Shown here: positions 19,986 to 30,182 of the stretch, in pieces | Layout of the letters: each line of letters starts with the position of its first letter | How positions within the stretch are numbered: the first letter of the stretch is position 1 | Source: Gallionella sp. | GTDB taxonomy: Bacteria > Pseudomonadota > Gammaproteobacteria > Burkholderiales > Gallionellaceae | Assembly: GCA_030645535.1 (NCBI GenBank) | Contig: JAUSNM010000014.1 | Span: 1 to 64,000 of the forward strand | Direction of reading: 5' to 3' | Length of the DNA: 64,000 nucleotides | Program-made: the position numbers and the translations under genes | The notes under the pieces: generated by a model | Database searches by the model: none | The model's input: the letters and a program-made list of their open reading frames with translations, nothing else | What the model was told of the DNA's origin: nothing

Positions 19986-20855
19986 TTAACCGATCAGCGT
20001 CACAACAGGTTTGAGGGTCGCAATCGGATCGCCCAGCAGGTAGGCAAAAGATACCGATATTCGTTGACCTGCTGCAACAATCAGCGGGTCGGACAACGGC
20101 ATGATCAGGTATTGGCTGAACCAGTCGACGCTGCGCTGTTCTTTCTCGACGATGGTCAGCACATTCTTGGTGATAAAGCGCAGCGCATTGAGCGATCCGC
20201 TCTGTGCAAGGGTGATCTCGCCCTGCCAGGCGCAATCCACAGGCAACGATTCCCCGTAGCTGGCCAGCTGGAAGAGCGCGGGTGCTGCTAATTCCATGGT
20301 GCGCGGATGCAATGCGGATGGATCCTGGAGTGAAGGGATGGGTGCGTAGTAGCCGCCGAAATCGAAAGACTGCTGAACGGGTTGCACGGCCTGGATGAAG
20401 GCTTCAGGCAGAAACAGCGGCAGCGGGGCGCCGAATTTTTCCAGATAACGGCGCTTGAAACCGGCTAACACCGGCACCTGTTTTTCGCGCAGCATGCCCA
20501 CATGCAGCATCTCGCAGATCACTACATCCACGGGTTCGGGCGGCAGATAGTCGAAGGCGTCCGCCTGGATTACTTCGACCTTTTCACTGCCGTAATTCAT
20601 GGCGAGCAGGCGGCGCGCGGCCTGGACCAGTTCCGGGTTACGTTCCACGCACCACACGCGGGCTGCCCGTTGTGCCGCAAAGAATGACAGCACACCGGTG
20701 CCGCCACCCAGATCCAGCACTTTGGAGCCGAGCGGCACTGCAAAGTTGATGGCGTAGCGGAACGCGCTCATGCGCGCAGGATCAGCCAGCATGTTGTGGT
20801 GGTAAATGAAGGGGATGAACTGGCCCAGTTCCAGGTGTTCCTGCGATGTATGCAT
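19986..20855 (-). CDS. class I SAM-dependent methyltransferase (PRMT-like)
   Basis: VLDLGGGTGVLSFFAAQ motif I. Confidence 0.75.
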   Translation of the reverse strand: MHTSQEHLELGQFIPFIYHHNMLADPARMSAFRYAINFAVPLGSKVLDLGGGTGVLSFFAAQRAARVWCVERNPELVQAARRLLAMNYGSEKVEVIQADAFDYLPPEPVDVVICEMLHVGMLREKQVPVLAGFKRRYLEKFGAPLPLFLPEAFIQAVQPVQQSFDFGGYYAPIPSLQDPSALHPRTMELAAPALFQLASYGESLPVDCAWQGEITLAQSGSLNALRFITKNVLTIVEKEQRSVDWFSQYLIMPLSDPLIVAAGQRISVSFAYLLGDPIATLKPVVTLIG

Positions 20856-21083
20856 GTTATTCCGTCAGGTAATGCCGCATCTCTTCGCGTCTGATATAAG
20901 TTGAAAGCTCGCTAAATTTATACAGTGGAACGGATTTAACCTGTTATTGCGATTTTCGGCAAGTTTTGCACGTTTTCATGAGGGGGCGCCACTTCAGTAA
21001 GTAGAAAACCATGTTCCCGGGCTGCTCTATAGCGAAACGCTAATGTATAATGTCCAATTTTCAAATCATTCGACAGGAAAACC

Positions 21084-21326
21084 ATGCCAATTTATGCTTA
21101 TGCGTGTTCCGAATGCGGGCTGCAAAAGGACGTGATGCAAAAAATGAGCGATGAGCCGCTCAAAACCTGCCCTGAATGCGGCACGGAGACGTTCACCAAA
21201 CAATTAACTGCTGCCGGTTTTCAGTTGAAAGGCAACGGCTATTACGCGACCGACTTCAAGAGCAAGCCCAAGGCCGAGTGCGCGCCTTGCGCCAGTGCCG
21301 GTTCTTGCCCGGCGGCTAACGCCTGA
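21084..21326 (+). CDS. FmdB family zinc-ribbon protein
   Basis: MPIYAYACSECG...CPECGTETFTKQLTAAGFQLKGNGYYATDFK. Confidence 0.9.
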   Translation: MPIYAYACSECGLQKDVMQKMSDEPLKTCPECGTETFTKQLTAAGFQLKGNGYYATDFKSKPKAECAPCASAGSCPAANA

Positions 21327-21329
21327 GCA

Positions 21330-21959
21330 ATGAAGAAATTTCTCGTCACCGGTCTGCTGGTCTGGGTACCGCTCGGCATCACGTTTTGGGTGCTGAACCT
21401 GACCATCACCACGATGGATCAGACCCTGCTGTTGTTGCCGCAACACTGGCAGCCCGATTATCTGCTGCCCTTTCATATTCCGGGTCTGGGGATTATTCTG
21501 ACCTTCGCCGTGGTGTTGTTGACCGGACTGCTGATCCGCAACGTGTTCGGTCAGCGGCTGTGGGCGGCCTCCGAAAAGGGCATGTTGCATGTTCCTTTTG
21601 TCGGCAGCATCTACAAGGGTGTGAAGCAGGTCAGCGATACCTTATTGTCCGGTAACGGCAATTCGTTCCGCAAGGTGTTGCTGGTGCGCTATCCGCATCC
21701 GGATGCATGGTCGCTGGCGTTTCAGACTAATGTGCCGAACGAAGTGGCTGGTCGCCTTGAAGACGAGTATGTGGCGGTGTTCATCCCCACCACGCCCAGT
21801 CCCGTTAACGGCTTTTATTTTTTCGTGCGTCGCGCCGACACCATCGTGCTGGATATGACGGTGGATGTGGCCTTGCGCTCCATTGTTTCGATGGGTGTGG
21901 TGTCCGATGTTGAATCGACACCTCACAAGCCCCATGCGGCCAATACCAATTTTTCCTAG
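21330..21959 (+). CDS. DUF502 domain-containing membrane protein
   Basis: [17 protein letters not shown]...[14 protein letters not shown]; conserved neighbour of aspS. Confidence 0.85.
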   Translation: MKKFLVTGLLVWVPLGITFWVLNLTITTMDQTLLLLPQHWQPDYLLPFHIPGLGIILTFAVVLLTGLLIRNVFGQRLWAASEKGMLHVPFVGSIYKGVKQVSDTLLSGNGNSFRKVLLVRYPHPDAWSLAFQTNVPNEVAGRLEDEYVAVFIPTTPSPVNGFYFFVRRADTIVLDMTVDVALRSIVSMGVVSDVESTPHKPHAANTNFS

Positions 21960-21969
21960 AGAACAGATT

Positions 21970-23772
21970 ATGCGTACACATTATTGCGGCACACTCAATA
22001 CCGATCAACTTGACCAGACCGTGAGTATTTGCGGTTGGGCGCATCGCCGCCGCGACCACGGCGGAGTGATTTTCATCGACTTGCGCGACCGTGAAGGTCT
22101 GGCGCAGGTGGTATGTAATCCTGACCAGGTTGAGATGTTCAAGGTCGCCGAATCGGTGCGTAACGAATTTGTATTGCGCATCACAGGCCTGGTGCGTCGC
22201 CGCCCTGAAGGCGCGTCCAACAGCAACCTTATCAGTGGCGAAATCGAAATCCTGTGTCAGGAAATCGAGGTGCTGAACGCGTCGATTACGCCGCCGTTCC
22301 AGCTGGATGACGAGAACCTGTCCGAGAACGTGCGTCTGACCCATCGCGTGATCGACTTACGCCGTCCGCAGATGCAAAAGAACATGATGCTGCGCTATAA
22401 GGTAGCCATGGCGTTCCGCCGCTTCCTCGACAGTCGCGGCTTCATCGATATCGAGACACCGATGCTGACCAAATCCACACCGGAAGGCGCGCGCGATTAT
22501 CTGGTGCCGTCGCGCGTACACCCGGGCGAATTTTTTGCCTTGCCGCAATCCCCTCAGTTATTCAAACAGCTGCTGATGGTGGCGGGTTTCGATCGCTATT
22601 ACCAGATCACCAAATGCTTCCGCGACGAAGACTTGCGTGCCGACCGCCAGCCTGAATTCACTCAGGTGGATATCGAGACCTCGTTCCTGAACGAGACGCA
22701 AATCACCGCGCTGACCGAAGAATTGATCCGCACTGTGTTCAAGGAAGCGCTGGATGTGGACTTGCCCAATCCATTCCCGCGCATGGCGTACAGTGAAGCG
22801 ATGGCGCGCTTCGGCTCTGACAAGCCGGACATGCGCGTGACGCTGGAACTGACCGAAGTCACCGATGCGATGAAGGATGTCGCCTTTAAAGTATTCGCAG
22901 GTGTGGCAAATTCGGCTACCGGCCGCATCGCTGCGATGCGCGTGCCAAACGGGGCTGCGTTCACCCGCGGCGAAATCGAATAATACACCAAGTTTGTCGG
23001 CATCTACTGCGCGAAGGGGCTGGCTTACATCAAGGTCAACGACATTACGCAACTGAATGAAACCGGTCTGCAATCGCCTATCGTGAAGAATATCCACGAA
23101 GCGGCGTTGCGTGCCGTTATCGAACGCACCGGCGCACAGAACGGCGACATCATTTTCTTCGGCGCGGACAAGGAAAAAGTGGTCAACGATGCGCTGGGCG
23201 CATTGCGCTGCAAGATCGGTCACGACAAGGGCTACGTCAATGGCAGTGCCTGGGAGCCGTTGTGGGTGGTGGACTTCCCGATGTTCGAATACGACGAAGA
23301 AGCGAAGCGTTGGACTGCCTGCCACCATCCGTTCACCGCACCGAAGGACGAGCATCTGGCATTGCTGGAAAGTGATCCGGGCAAGTGTCTGGCCAAGGCC
23401 TACGATCTGGCATTGAACGGATCTGAGCTGGGCGGCGGTTCGGTGCGTATCCACAAGGCAGAAGTGCAGAGCCAGGTGTTTCGCGCGCTCAACATCGGCG
23501 CGGAAGAAGCGCAACTCAAGTTCGGCTTCCTGCTCGACGCACTGCAATATGGCGCGCCGCCGCATGGCGGTCTGGCATTCGGCCTGGATCGCATCGTCAC
23601 GATGATGACGGGTTCGGAATCGATACGCGACGTGATTGCCTTCCCCAAGACGCAGCGTGCGCAATGTTTGTTGACGCAAGCGCCGAGTGCGGTGGATGAG
23701 CGCCAGTTGCGCGATTTGCACATCCGTCTGCGCCAGCAAGTGCAAACTACCGCTGAAATTTCCCAGGCTTGA
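21970..23772 (+). pseudogene. aspS: aspartyl-tRNA synthetase interrupted by in-frame TAA (22981-22983)
   Basis: Full-length AspRS similarity in one frame; ...[26 protein letters not shown]...; motif 2 before and motif 3 (GLAFGLDRI) after the stop. Confidence 0.9.
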
Positions 23773-23793
23773 TTATTCTTATTAATCAACAAT

Positions 23794-24219
23794 ATGGGCG
23801 TGTTTAACGGCTTGCGTATTGTCTGGCTGGTCCTGCTGTTTGCTTCATTGCAGGCCTGTCAGCCTGATCAGGGTAAAGTGGGAAGTGCCGGGCATCATGG
23901 AACCAACGCGGCACGGCATAGTCAATCAGGCCCCGGTGTAACAAGCGGGGAGCTGGCGCTTGCCGATTTGCCGCCTGAGGCGCATGAAACGTTGCGCGCA
24001 ATCAAACAGGGCGGGCCGTTTGCCTATGATCGTGACGGCGTGGTGTTCGGCAATTTTGAGCGGGTCTTGCCAAAACAGCCGCGCGGCTATTACCATGAAT
24101 ACACGGTGAAAACACCGGGTATTCATAACCGGGGTACTCGTCGTATTATCGCGGGTAGCACGGGCGAATATTATTACAGCGCAGATCATTATCAAACTTT
24201 CAAACGCATACGGGAGTAG
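23794..24219 (+). CDS. secreted/lipoprotein guanyl-specific ribonuclease (N1/T1, barnase/RNase Sa-like)
   Basis: LLFASLQAC lipobox; GGPFAYDRDGVVFGNFERVLP...YHEYTVKTPG...RRIIAG...YYSADHYQTFKRI. Confidence 0.85.
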   Translation: MGVFNGLRIVWLVLLFASLQACQPDQGKVGSAGHHGTNAARHSQSGPGVTSGELALADLPPEAHETLRAIKQGGPFAYDRDGVVFGNFERVLPKQPRGYYHEYTVKTPGIHNRGTRRIIAGSTGEYYYSADHYQTFKRIRE

Positions 24220-24221
24220 CC

Positions 24222-24620
24222 ATGGACGTAGCCGCAGCACCACAACTGAACAATCTCGCAGCGGCGGGCTGCCACAAGCTGGACTGTAGTGTGGAAGAGC
24301 TTCTCGATGCGGCCGATGCGGCCGGTTTTGCGCTGTTTGATGCGGATTTGAAGGGGATCAAGGGCAAGAAGAATCTGCTGGTAGCCCTGGCACGCGCCAC
24401 CGAATTTCCTGATGAGTTTGGTGCGAACTGGGACGCGCTGGTCGATGTGTTGTGCGACCTGTCATGGGATGCTGCGCCAGGCTATGTGCTGCTGTTGCGC
24501 AATGTCAGCCCGACACTCGGTCTGTCCTCCAACGACCGTGAAATCGCGCAGGACATCTTTGACGACACGGTGGTGTACTGGCGGCAGCGCAACAAGCCGT
24601 TCTGGATATTCTTCGCCTGA
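24222..24620 (+). CDS. barstar family inhibitor
   Basis: DLKGIKGKKNLLVALARATEFPDEFGANWDALVDVLCDL; immediately downstream of the RNase gene. Confidence 0.9.
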   Translation: MDVAAAPQLNNLAAAGCHKLDCSVEELLDAADAAGFALFDADLKGIKGKKNLLVALARATEFPDEFGANWDALVDVLCDLSWDAAPGYVLLLRNVSPTLGLSSNDREIAQDIFDDTVVYWRQRNKPFWIFFA

Positions 24621-24670
24621 CTTAATTTTATCGGTGATACTGTGTTGGCTTTTTCGTTCGCTCCTGATGT

Positions 24671-24732
24671 AACGACTAACCAAACCACTAAGCAACCAGA
24701 ATATGGTTGCCAAGTGGTTGCTAATAGTCGTG
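24671..24732. repeat. mirrored heptamer-like inverted repeat (4+4 units, 5-nt loop)
   Basis: aacgact aaccaaa ccactaa gcaacca gaata tggttgc caagtgg ttgctaa tagtcgt. Confidence 0.75.
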
Positions 24733-24799
24733 CTATAAGCACTGCCCGCGTCGCTCACTCGTCGCCGCCTTGTCTCACCATCAAAATGGAGTCAGGGAA

Positions 24800-25255
24800 A
24801 TGAATGGTAAAAAACAGCCTGTTTCCGTACTGGTGGTGATCTACACCTCAGATCTTGACGTATTGTTGCTGGAGCGTGCGGATCATCCCGATTACTGGCA
24901 ATCGGTAACCGGCAGCCGTGAAGGCGATGAAGCGCTGCGCGACACGGCGATACGTGAAGTGCGGGAAGAAACCGGCCTGGATGCCAATCAATATGAGTTC
25001 ACTCACTGGCAGTTGCAAAACACCTATGAAATTTATTCGCACTGGCGATATCGTTATGCCGAGGGCGTCACGCAAAATACCGAGCATGTGTTTGGCCTGC
25101 AATTGCCTGCCCGTGTTGCGATAACGATATCCCCTCGCGAACACTTGAATTTTCAGTGGTTGCCGTGGCAGGAAGCGGCAGAGAAGGTTTTTTCGCCGAG
25201 CAACCGGGCGGCGATCCTGCAACTGACGCAGCGCGTAATCAGGAAAATGCAATGA
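24800..25255 (+). CDS. nudB: dihydroneopterin triphosphate diphosphatase
   Basis: Nudix box [22 protein letters not shown]. Confidence 0.88.
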   Translation: MNGKKQPVSVLVVIYTSDLDVLLLERADHPDYWQSVTGSREGDEALRDTAIREVREETGLDANQYEFTHWQLQNTYEIYSHWRYRYAEGVTQNTEHVFGLQLPARVAITISPREHLNFQWLPWQEAAEKVFSPSNRAAILQLTQRVIRKMQ

Positions 25256-26334
25256 GCGAAAATACTATTTCCATACCCTATGACCATCCCGGTTTGCTGA
25301 CCGCGCAGGCGTGGGCCCGTTTGCCAGGTGAACCTGATGCGTCTGAAAAATCCGAACTGATCACGCGCATCAAGCGCCTGTTGATCGAACAGGATGCGGT
25401 GCTGGTGGCGCATTATTACGTACACCCTGACTTGCAGGATCTGGCAGAAGCCACCGGCGGCATCGTTTCCGACTCGCTGGATATGGCCAATTTTGGTCAT
25501 CAGCATCAGGCTAAAACCATCGTGGTGGCGGGTGTGCGTTTCATGGGCGAGACCGCAAAAATACTCAATCCCGAAAAGCGCGTACTGATGCCTGACCTGG
25601 GCGCGGAATGCTCGCTGGATCTGGGCTGTCCGGCCGATGAGTTCGCCGCATTTTGCGATGCGCATCCTGACAGAACAGTGGTGGTGTATGCCAATACCAG
25701 TGCGGCGGTGAAGGCGCGTGCCGACTGGATGGTGACCAGTTCCATCGCCTTGCCTGTGGTCAAACATCTTCACGAACAGGGCAAAAAAATCCTCTGGGCG
25801 CCGGATCGCCATCTGGGCAACTATGTGCAGGAGCAGACCGGTGCGGACATGCTGCTGTGGCAAGGCGCATGCGTGGTGCATGACGAATACAAGGCGCAGG
25901 AACTGATCGCCCTCAAGGCGAAGCATCCGGGTTGCATCGTGTTGGTGCATCCCGAGTCGCCGCGCGCGGTAGTCAAACTGGCGGACGTGGTCGGTTCGAC
26001 CACCCAACTGATTGTGGCGGCGCAGAATTCTGACGCTAAGGTATTCATCGTCGCTACCGATAACGGCATCCTGCACAAGATGCGCACGCTCTGCCCGGAC
26101 AAGCTGTTCCTCGAAGCGCCCACAGCAGGTGTGGGGGCTAACTGCACCAGTTGCAGCCATTGCCCGTGGATGGCGATGAACGGCCTGTCAAATCTGGCTC
26201 AGGTTCTGGAAACCGGCAGCAACGAAATTATCGTCGATCCCGCCATCATTCCGCGCGCCGTACTGCCGATACAGCGCATGCTGGATTTTGCCAGGCAGAT
26301 CAACCTGCCCACGCGCGGCATCGGGAACGCCTGA
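25252..26334 (+). CDS. nadA: quinolinate synthase A
   Basis: [14 protein letters not shown], CxxCxxC-type [12 protein letters not shown]. Confidence 0.93.
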   Translation: MSENTISIPYDHPGLLTAQAWARLPGEPDASEKSELITRIKRLLIEQDAVLVAHYYVHPDLQDLAEATGGIVSDSLDMANFGHQHQAKTIVVAGVRFMGETAKILNPEKRVLMPDLGAECSLDLGCPADEFAAFCDAHPDRTVVVYANTSAAVKARADWMVTSSIALPVVKHLHEQGKKILWAPDRHLGNYVQEQTGADMLLWQGACVVHDEYKAQELIALKAKHPGCIVLVHPESPRAVVKLADVVGSTTQLIVAAQNSDAKVFIVATDNGILHKMRTLCPDKLFLEAPTAGVGANCTSCSHCPWMAMNGLSNLAQVLETGSNEIIVDPAIIPRAVLPIQRMLDFARQINLPTRGIGNA

Positions 26335-26413
26335 TTCGTCTTAAACAGGCTCTCGCATAATTCCTTTGCGGGGTAGGATATGCGCGTTCCATTCAATTTG
26401 CGGAGGATGCCAA

Positions 26414-26644
26414 ATGCGAAAACAGCGTGATATTTACACATCTCCTCTGGATGCGCTGGTGGCGATGAGCAAGCAACTCAGCCTGTACGAAAACCGGCGC
26501 GGCATAGATTCGGAAACGTTTTTCGACCGCTACCAGAAGGGTTTGGTCGGCGACGATGTTGAGTCGATAGAATGGGCAAACGCATATCAGCACTACATTG
26601 CGCTGCACCAGCAATTAGAGAGCCAGTTGCGTGTCGCTGCATGA
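26414..26644 (+). CDS. putative TumA-like antitoxin
   Basis: 76-aa ORF MRKQRDIYTSPLDALVAMSKQLSLYENRRG... directly upstream of TumE-like toxin. Confidence 0.6.
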   Translation: MRKQRDIYTSPLDALVAMSKQLSLYENRRGIDSETFFDRYQKGLVGDDVESIEWANAYQHYIALHQQLESQLRVAA

Positions 26645-27010
26645 CTTGCTGGAACGTTACTTTACGAGAGTTGAGGCGGTTGTCGCTCAGTTACCCGCAT
26701 ATACTGAAAATTATGTAGAGGAAATTCTGACCGCTGAACGTGCCAACCTGCGCATACGTCTGCGCTTTCAAAGCGGCGGACTGCTGGAGATTAACGAAGC
26801 CGTCATCGTTGAAAAGGGCATGCTCAAAACTTTGGGCTATCGTTACCATTTGCAGAGCGCAGGCAATGAGTTGATGTTCCGTTATGACACACGCTTCACT
26901 TCCCTGCGCTGCCGACTTTCCCGCATCACAAGCATCTTCCAGATGCCGTCGTGGCCTCAAGCAAGCCTGATCTGCTTGAAGTTCTGCAAGAAGCAAAAAT
27001 TCATAGTTGA
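26631..27010 (+). pseudogene. TumE-like (DUF6516-type) toxin with 1-nt frameshift near 26887-26891
   Basis: Frame 1: ...ERANLRIRLRFQSGGLLEINEAV...ELMFRYDT; shifted frame: TLHFPALPTFPHHKHLPDAVVASSKPDLLEVLQEAKIHS*. Confidence 0.8.
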
Positions 27011-27197
27011 CAGTAGCAAAGCCATGGGCGACTCAGTGCCATAACCGGAATGTCGCTGTTTCCATTGGCCGAGCGCAGTATCAAGCTAAAAAAATATTCC
27101 AGCCTCCTAAAACTCTTTGATTCATGTGTAAATCAACCAAACTCGCGATTTCGATTTACAAAGTCAGCGTTGTAATACAAAAAATTGGAGGTGCATT

Positions 27198-27272
27198 ATG
27201 AGCATGAATTTGCCGGATGAGTTGAGCAATCAGCTTGATATTCTGGCTGCAGCCATCGGTCGCACAAAATAA
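27198..27272 (+). pseudogene. truncated ribbon-helix-helix antitoxin remnant
   Basis: RBS + MSMNLPDELSNQLDILAAAIGRTK*, an RHH N-terminus ending prematurely. Confidence 0.55.
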
Positions 27273-27532
27273 TTTTTGGCAGGTTGCAGGTTTTTCATCC
27301 TCGTCGGAAATTGCCTAAGACCTGGTAAATATGACGGAGTGAACGCCTGCTTTTTGGATGCAAAGCTGCATATTCGGTGTTAAGTAATGTGCCAATAGCG
27401 GAATACTTTAGTTAGGTATAAGCTGTGATCAACATTAAAAAAAGGGGGGCTGCATCGTTTTTTGAAGATTTACCCAAGTTATATTTTCAAAATGTGACGT
27501 TTGCTATCCTGTCAACTTAAAAAACCGAGTAA

Positions 27533-30055
27533 ATGCCAACTATTACCACAGCTCAGAAAACAACCATCGGTATAAAAATGGAATTGATGGTGTATTTGCT
27601 GCTGACCATAGCCTACGTGGTCAGCGGCAAACTGGCATTAATGCTGGCGCTCCCGCCCGGTTATGCATCCCCGATCTTTCCCCCCGCCGGAATCGCTGTT
27701 GCTGCAGCATTGATTGGCGGCAAAAAGGCATTGCCATGGATTTTTCTCGGCTCATTGCTGCTTAACGTCTGGGTAGGCTATTCGGCCAACCAGCAAATTA
27801 CCACCACAGGTTTCGTGGTGGCGGCCATCATAGCCATCGCCTCAGTGCTGCAAGCTGGGATAGGGGGATGGGGATTGCGGCGGATGATCGGCTACACAGC
27901 CTCTCTCAATAATATCCGAAATGCCTTGCGTTTCTTGCTGCTGGCACCAGTCATCTGTTTGATCAGCGCAAGCCTTTCCGTTAGCGGCCTTTGGGCGCTC
28001 GGCCTCGTTGACGCAGCCGACTTTGCAACAAACTGGGCGTCCTGGTGGTTCGGCGATACACTCGGTGTGGTGGTGGTGTTCCCGCTGGTCATGATCGTCG
28101 CCGGTGAGCCGCTCGCACAGTGGCAAAGCCGCATTCGCTCAATCGCAGTTCCGATACTGCTGGTGCTGTTGACCGGACTCATTACAATTTATTTTTTGCA
28201 GAACACGGCCTTTAATACCGCACGCCAGATTCAGCAGGACAACTTCGATTACCAGGCCCGCGAGATCGCGCTGCGCATTGAGGAACGGCTGACAGCCTAT
28301 GAACAAGTCCTGCGCGGTGTCAGAGGTCTGTATGTCGCGTCGAAGGGTGTTGAGCGAGACGAATTTCGTGATTACGTGGCCACGCTGGACCTGTTAACAC
28401 ATTATCCGGGCATTCAGGGTGTCGGTTTTTCGCTGATTATCCCGCCACCAGAAAAAGCCAGACATATAGAGGCTGTCCGCAAGGAAGGCTTTCCCAGCTA
28501 CACCGTGCGCCCGGAAGGCGAACGCGACCTCTATACCTCCATCATCTATCTGGAACCGTTTACCGGTCGCAACCTGAGCGCCTTGGGCTACGACATGTAT
28601 TCTGAAGCAGTGCGTCGTGCCGCCATGGAGCAGGCGCGCGACCTGGATAAATCGGTCGTGTCAGACAAGGTCAGACTGGTGCAGGAAAACGACCAGGACA
28701 TGCAGTCAGGCTTTCTGGTGTATCTGCCGGTGTACCGCAACGGCAGCTCGCAGGAAACCGTGGCAAACCGCCGCGCCAGCATCATTGGCTGGGTGTATGC
28801 CCCGTTCAGGATGAATGACCTGATGCAAGGCGTACTCGGCGAACAGATTCACAATATTGACCTCGAGATTTACGATGGCGAAAATGAGACGCCTGAAACG
28901 CTGATGTATGACAGCCGTTCCGACCAGAGCCATCTTGGCACGCCGTTATTCCGCTCCGTCCGGCATGTCGAAATCATCGGCCATGCCTGGACGATCAGGC
29001 TGCACTCCCTGCCCGTCTTTGAAGCGAACATCGACACTGGGCGCGTCACCGTGATACGGCTCAGCGGTCTCCTGATGAGTGTGCTGCTGTCGCTGCTGGT
29101 CTGGCAGCTGGCCAGCGGGCGCGCACGGGCGCTCAAGCTGGCGCAGGACATAACACGCGAATTGCGGGAGAGCGGAGAACAACTCAAAGAAGCACAACGC
29201 ATGGCGCATACAGGTAGCTGGGAACTGGATATAGCGGGTAACACCCTGACATGGTCGGATGAGATTTATCGTATTTTCGAGATCGATCCAGCCTCTTTTG
29301 GCGCTTCCTATGATGCCTTTTTAAATGTCATACACCCGGAAGACCGTTCTCTGGTGGACAGTGCTTATGCTGAATCGGTTAAAACCCGGATACCGTACAG
29401 TATCGAACACCGCTTGCTTTTCCCCGACGGGAGAATCAAATTTGTCCATGAAAAAGGTGAGACTTTGTACGATGCGGAAGGACGGGCATTCCGGTCAATC
29501 GGCACGGTTCAAGACATTACCGAACAGAAGATGACACAAGAGCGTATCGAACACATGGCACATTACGATACGTTGACCAATTTGCCGAATCGGGCATTGT
29601 TCTATGATCGCTTGCGGCAGGCACTGTCGCTGGCGAAACGTAACGAAGATGGGTTGACGTTGCTGTACATGGACCTGGATGGATTCAAGAAGGTGAACGA
29701 CACCCAAGGGCACCATGCGGGTGATTTGATATTGATAGGGGTGGCAGAGCGCTTATCCAGGTGTGTCAGAGAGAGCGATACGGTATCGCGCCTGGGTGGG
29801 GATGAGTTCACTATCATTCTCAACGGGATGTACAAGCATGAAGATGTGGCCGGGGAAGCAGAAAAAATTATTCAGGCTATTTCCGCTCCGTTCGACCTGG
29901 AGGGGAGCGAAACGCTTATCGGGATTAGCATAGGTATTGCGCGTTACCCGGAAGAAGCAAGCAAGGAGGAGGATTTGGTGAAGCGAGCTGATCAGGCGAT
30001 GTATGAGGCAAAATTGGCAGGCAAAAATACCTTCCGGATTGGATCAGTCGACTAA
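27533..30055 (+). CDS. MASE1-CHASE-PAS-GGDEF diguanylate cyclase
   Basis: MASE1 TM region, CHASE region, PAS, GGDEF core SRLGGDEFTIIL. Confidence 0.88.
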   Translation: MPTITTAQKTTIGIKMELMVYLLLTIAYVVSGKLALMLALPPGYASPIFPPAGIAVAAALIGGKKALPWIFLGSLLLNVWVGYSANQQITTTGFVVAAIIAIASVLQAGIGGWGLRRMIGYTASLNNIRNALRFLLLAPVICLISASLSVSGLWALGLVDAADFATNWASWWFGDTLGVVVVFPLVMIVAGEPLAQWQSRIRSIAVPILLVLLTGLITIYFLQNTAFNTARQIQQDNFDYQAREIALRIEERLTAYEQVLRGVRGLYVASKGVERDEFRDYVATLDLLTHYPGIQGVGFSLIIPPPEKARHIEAVRKEGFPSYTVRPEGERDLYTSIIYLEPFTGRNLSALGYDMYSEAVRRAAMEQARDLDKSVVSDKVRLVQENDQDMQSGFLVYLPVYRNGSSQETVANRRASIIGWVYAPFRMNDLMQGVLGEQIHNIDLEIYDGENETPETLMYDSRSDQSHLGTPLFRSVRHVEIIGHAWTIRLHSLPVFEANIDTGRVTVIRLSGLLMSVLLSLLVWQLASGRARALKLAQDITRELRESGEQLKEAQRMAHTGSWELDIAGNTLTWSDEIYRIFEIDPASFGASYDAFLNVIHPEDRSLVDSAYAESVKTRIPYSIEHRLLFPDGRIKFVHEKGETLYDAEGRAFRSIGTVQDITEQKMTQERIEHMAHYDTLTNLPNRALFYDRLRQALSLAKRNEDGLTLLYMDLDGFKKVNDTQGHHAGDLILIGVAERLSRCVRESDTVSRLGGDEFTIILNGMYKHEDVAGEAEKIIQAISAPFDLEGSETLIGISIGIARYPEEASKEEDLVKRADQAMYEAKLAGKNTFRIGSVD

Positions 30056-30182
30056 AGACGGTTTTGCCTTTGGTTAGTTGCTTCCTCACCAAAGCATCTG
30101 CTTTCAGTGTCTGCAACGTCTCTAAACCGGTATATGACGAATGACGGGTGGCGGGCAACGAAAATTAGGACATACACGAACC

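Noticed and set aside
23083-23772. Separate gene for the AspRS C-terminal half
   Set aside because: The GTG start proposed by the ORF track has no evident RBS and lies ~100 nt beyond the stop inside conserved sequence; treated as the rest of aspS.
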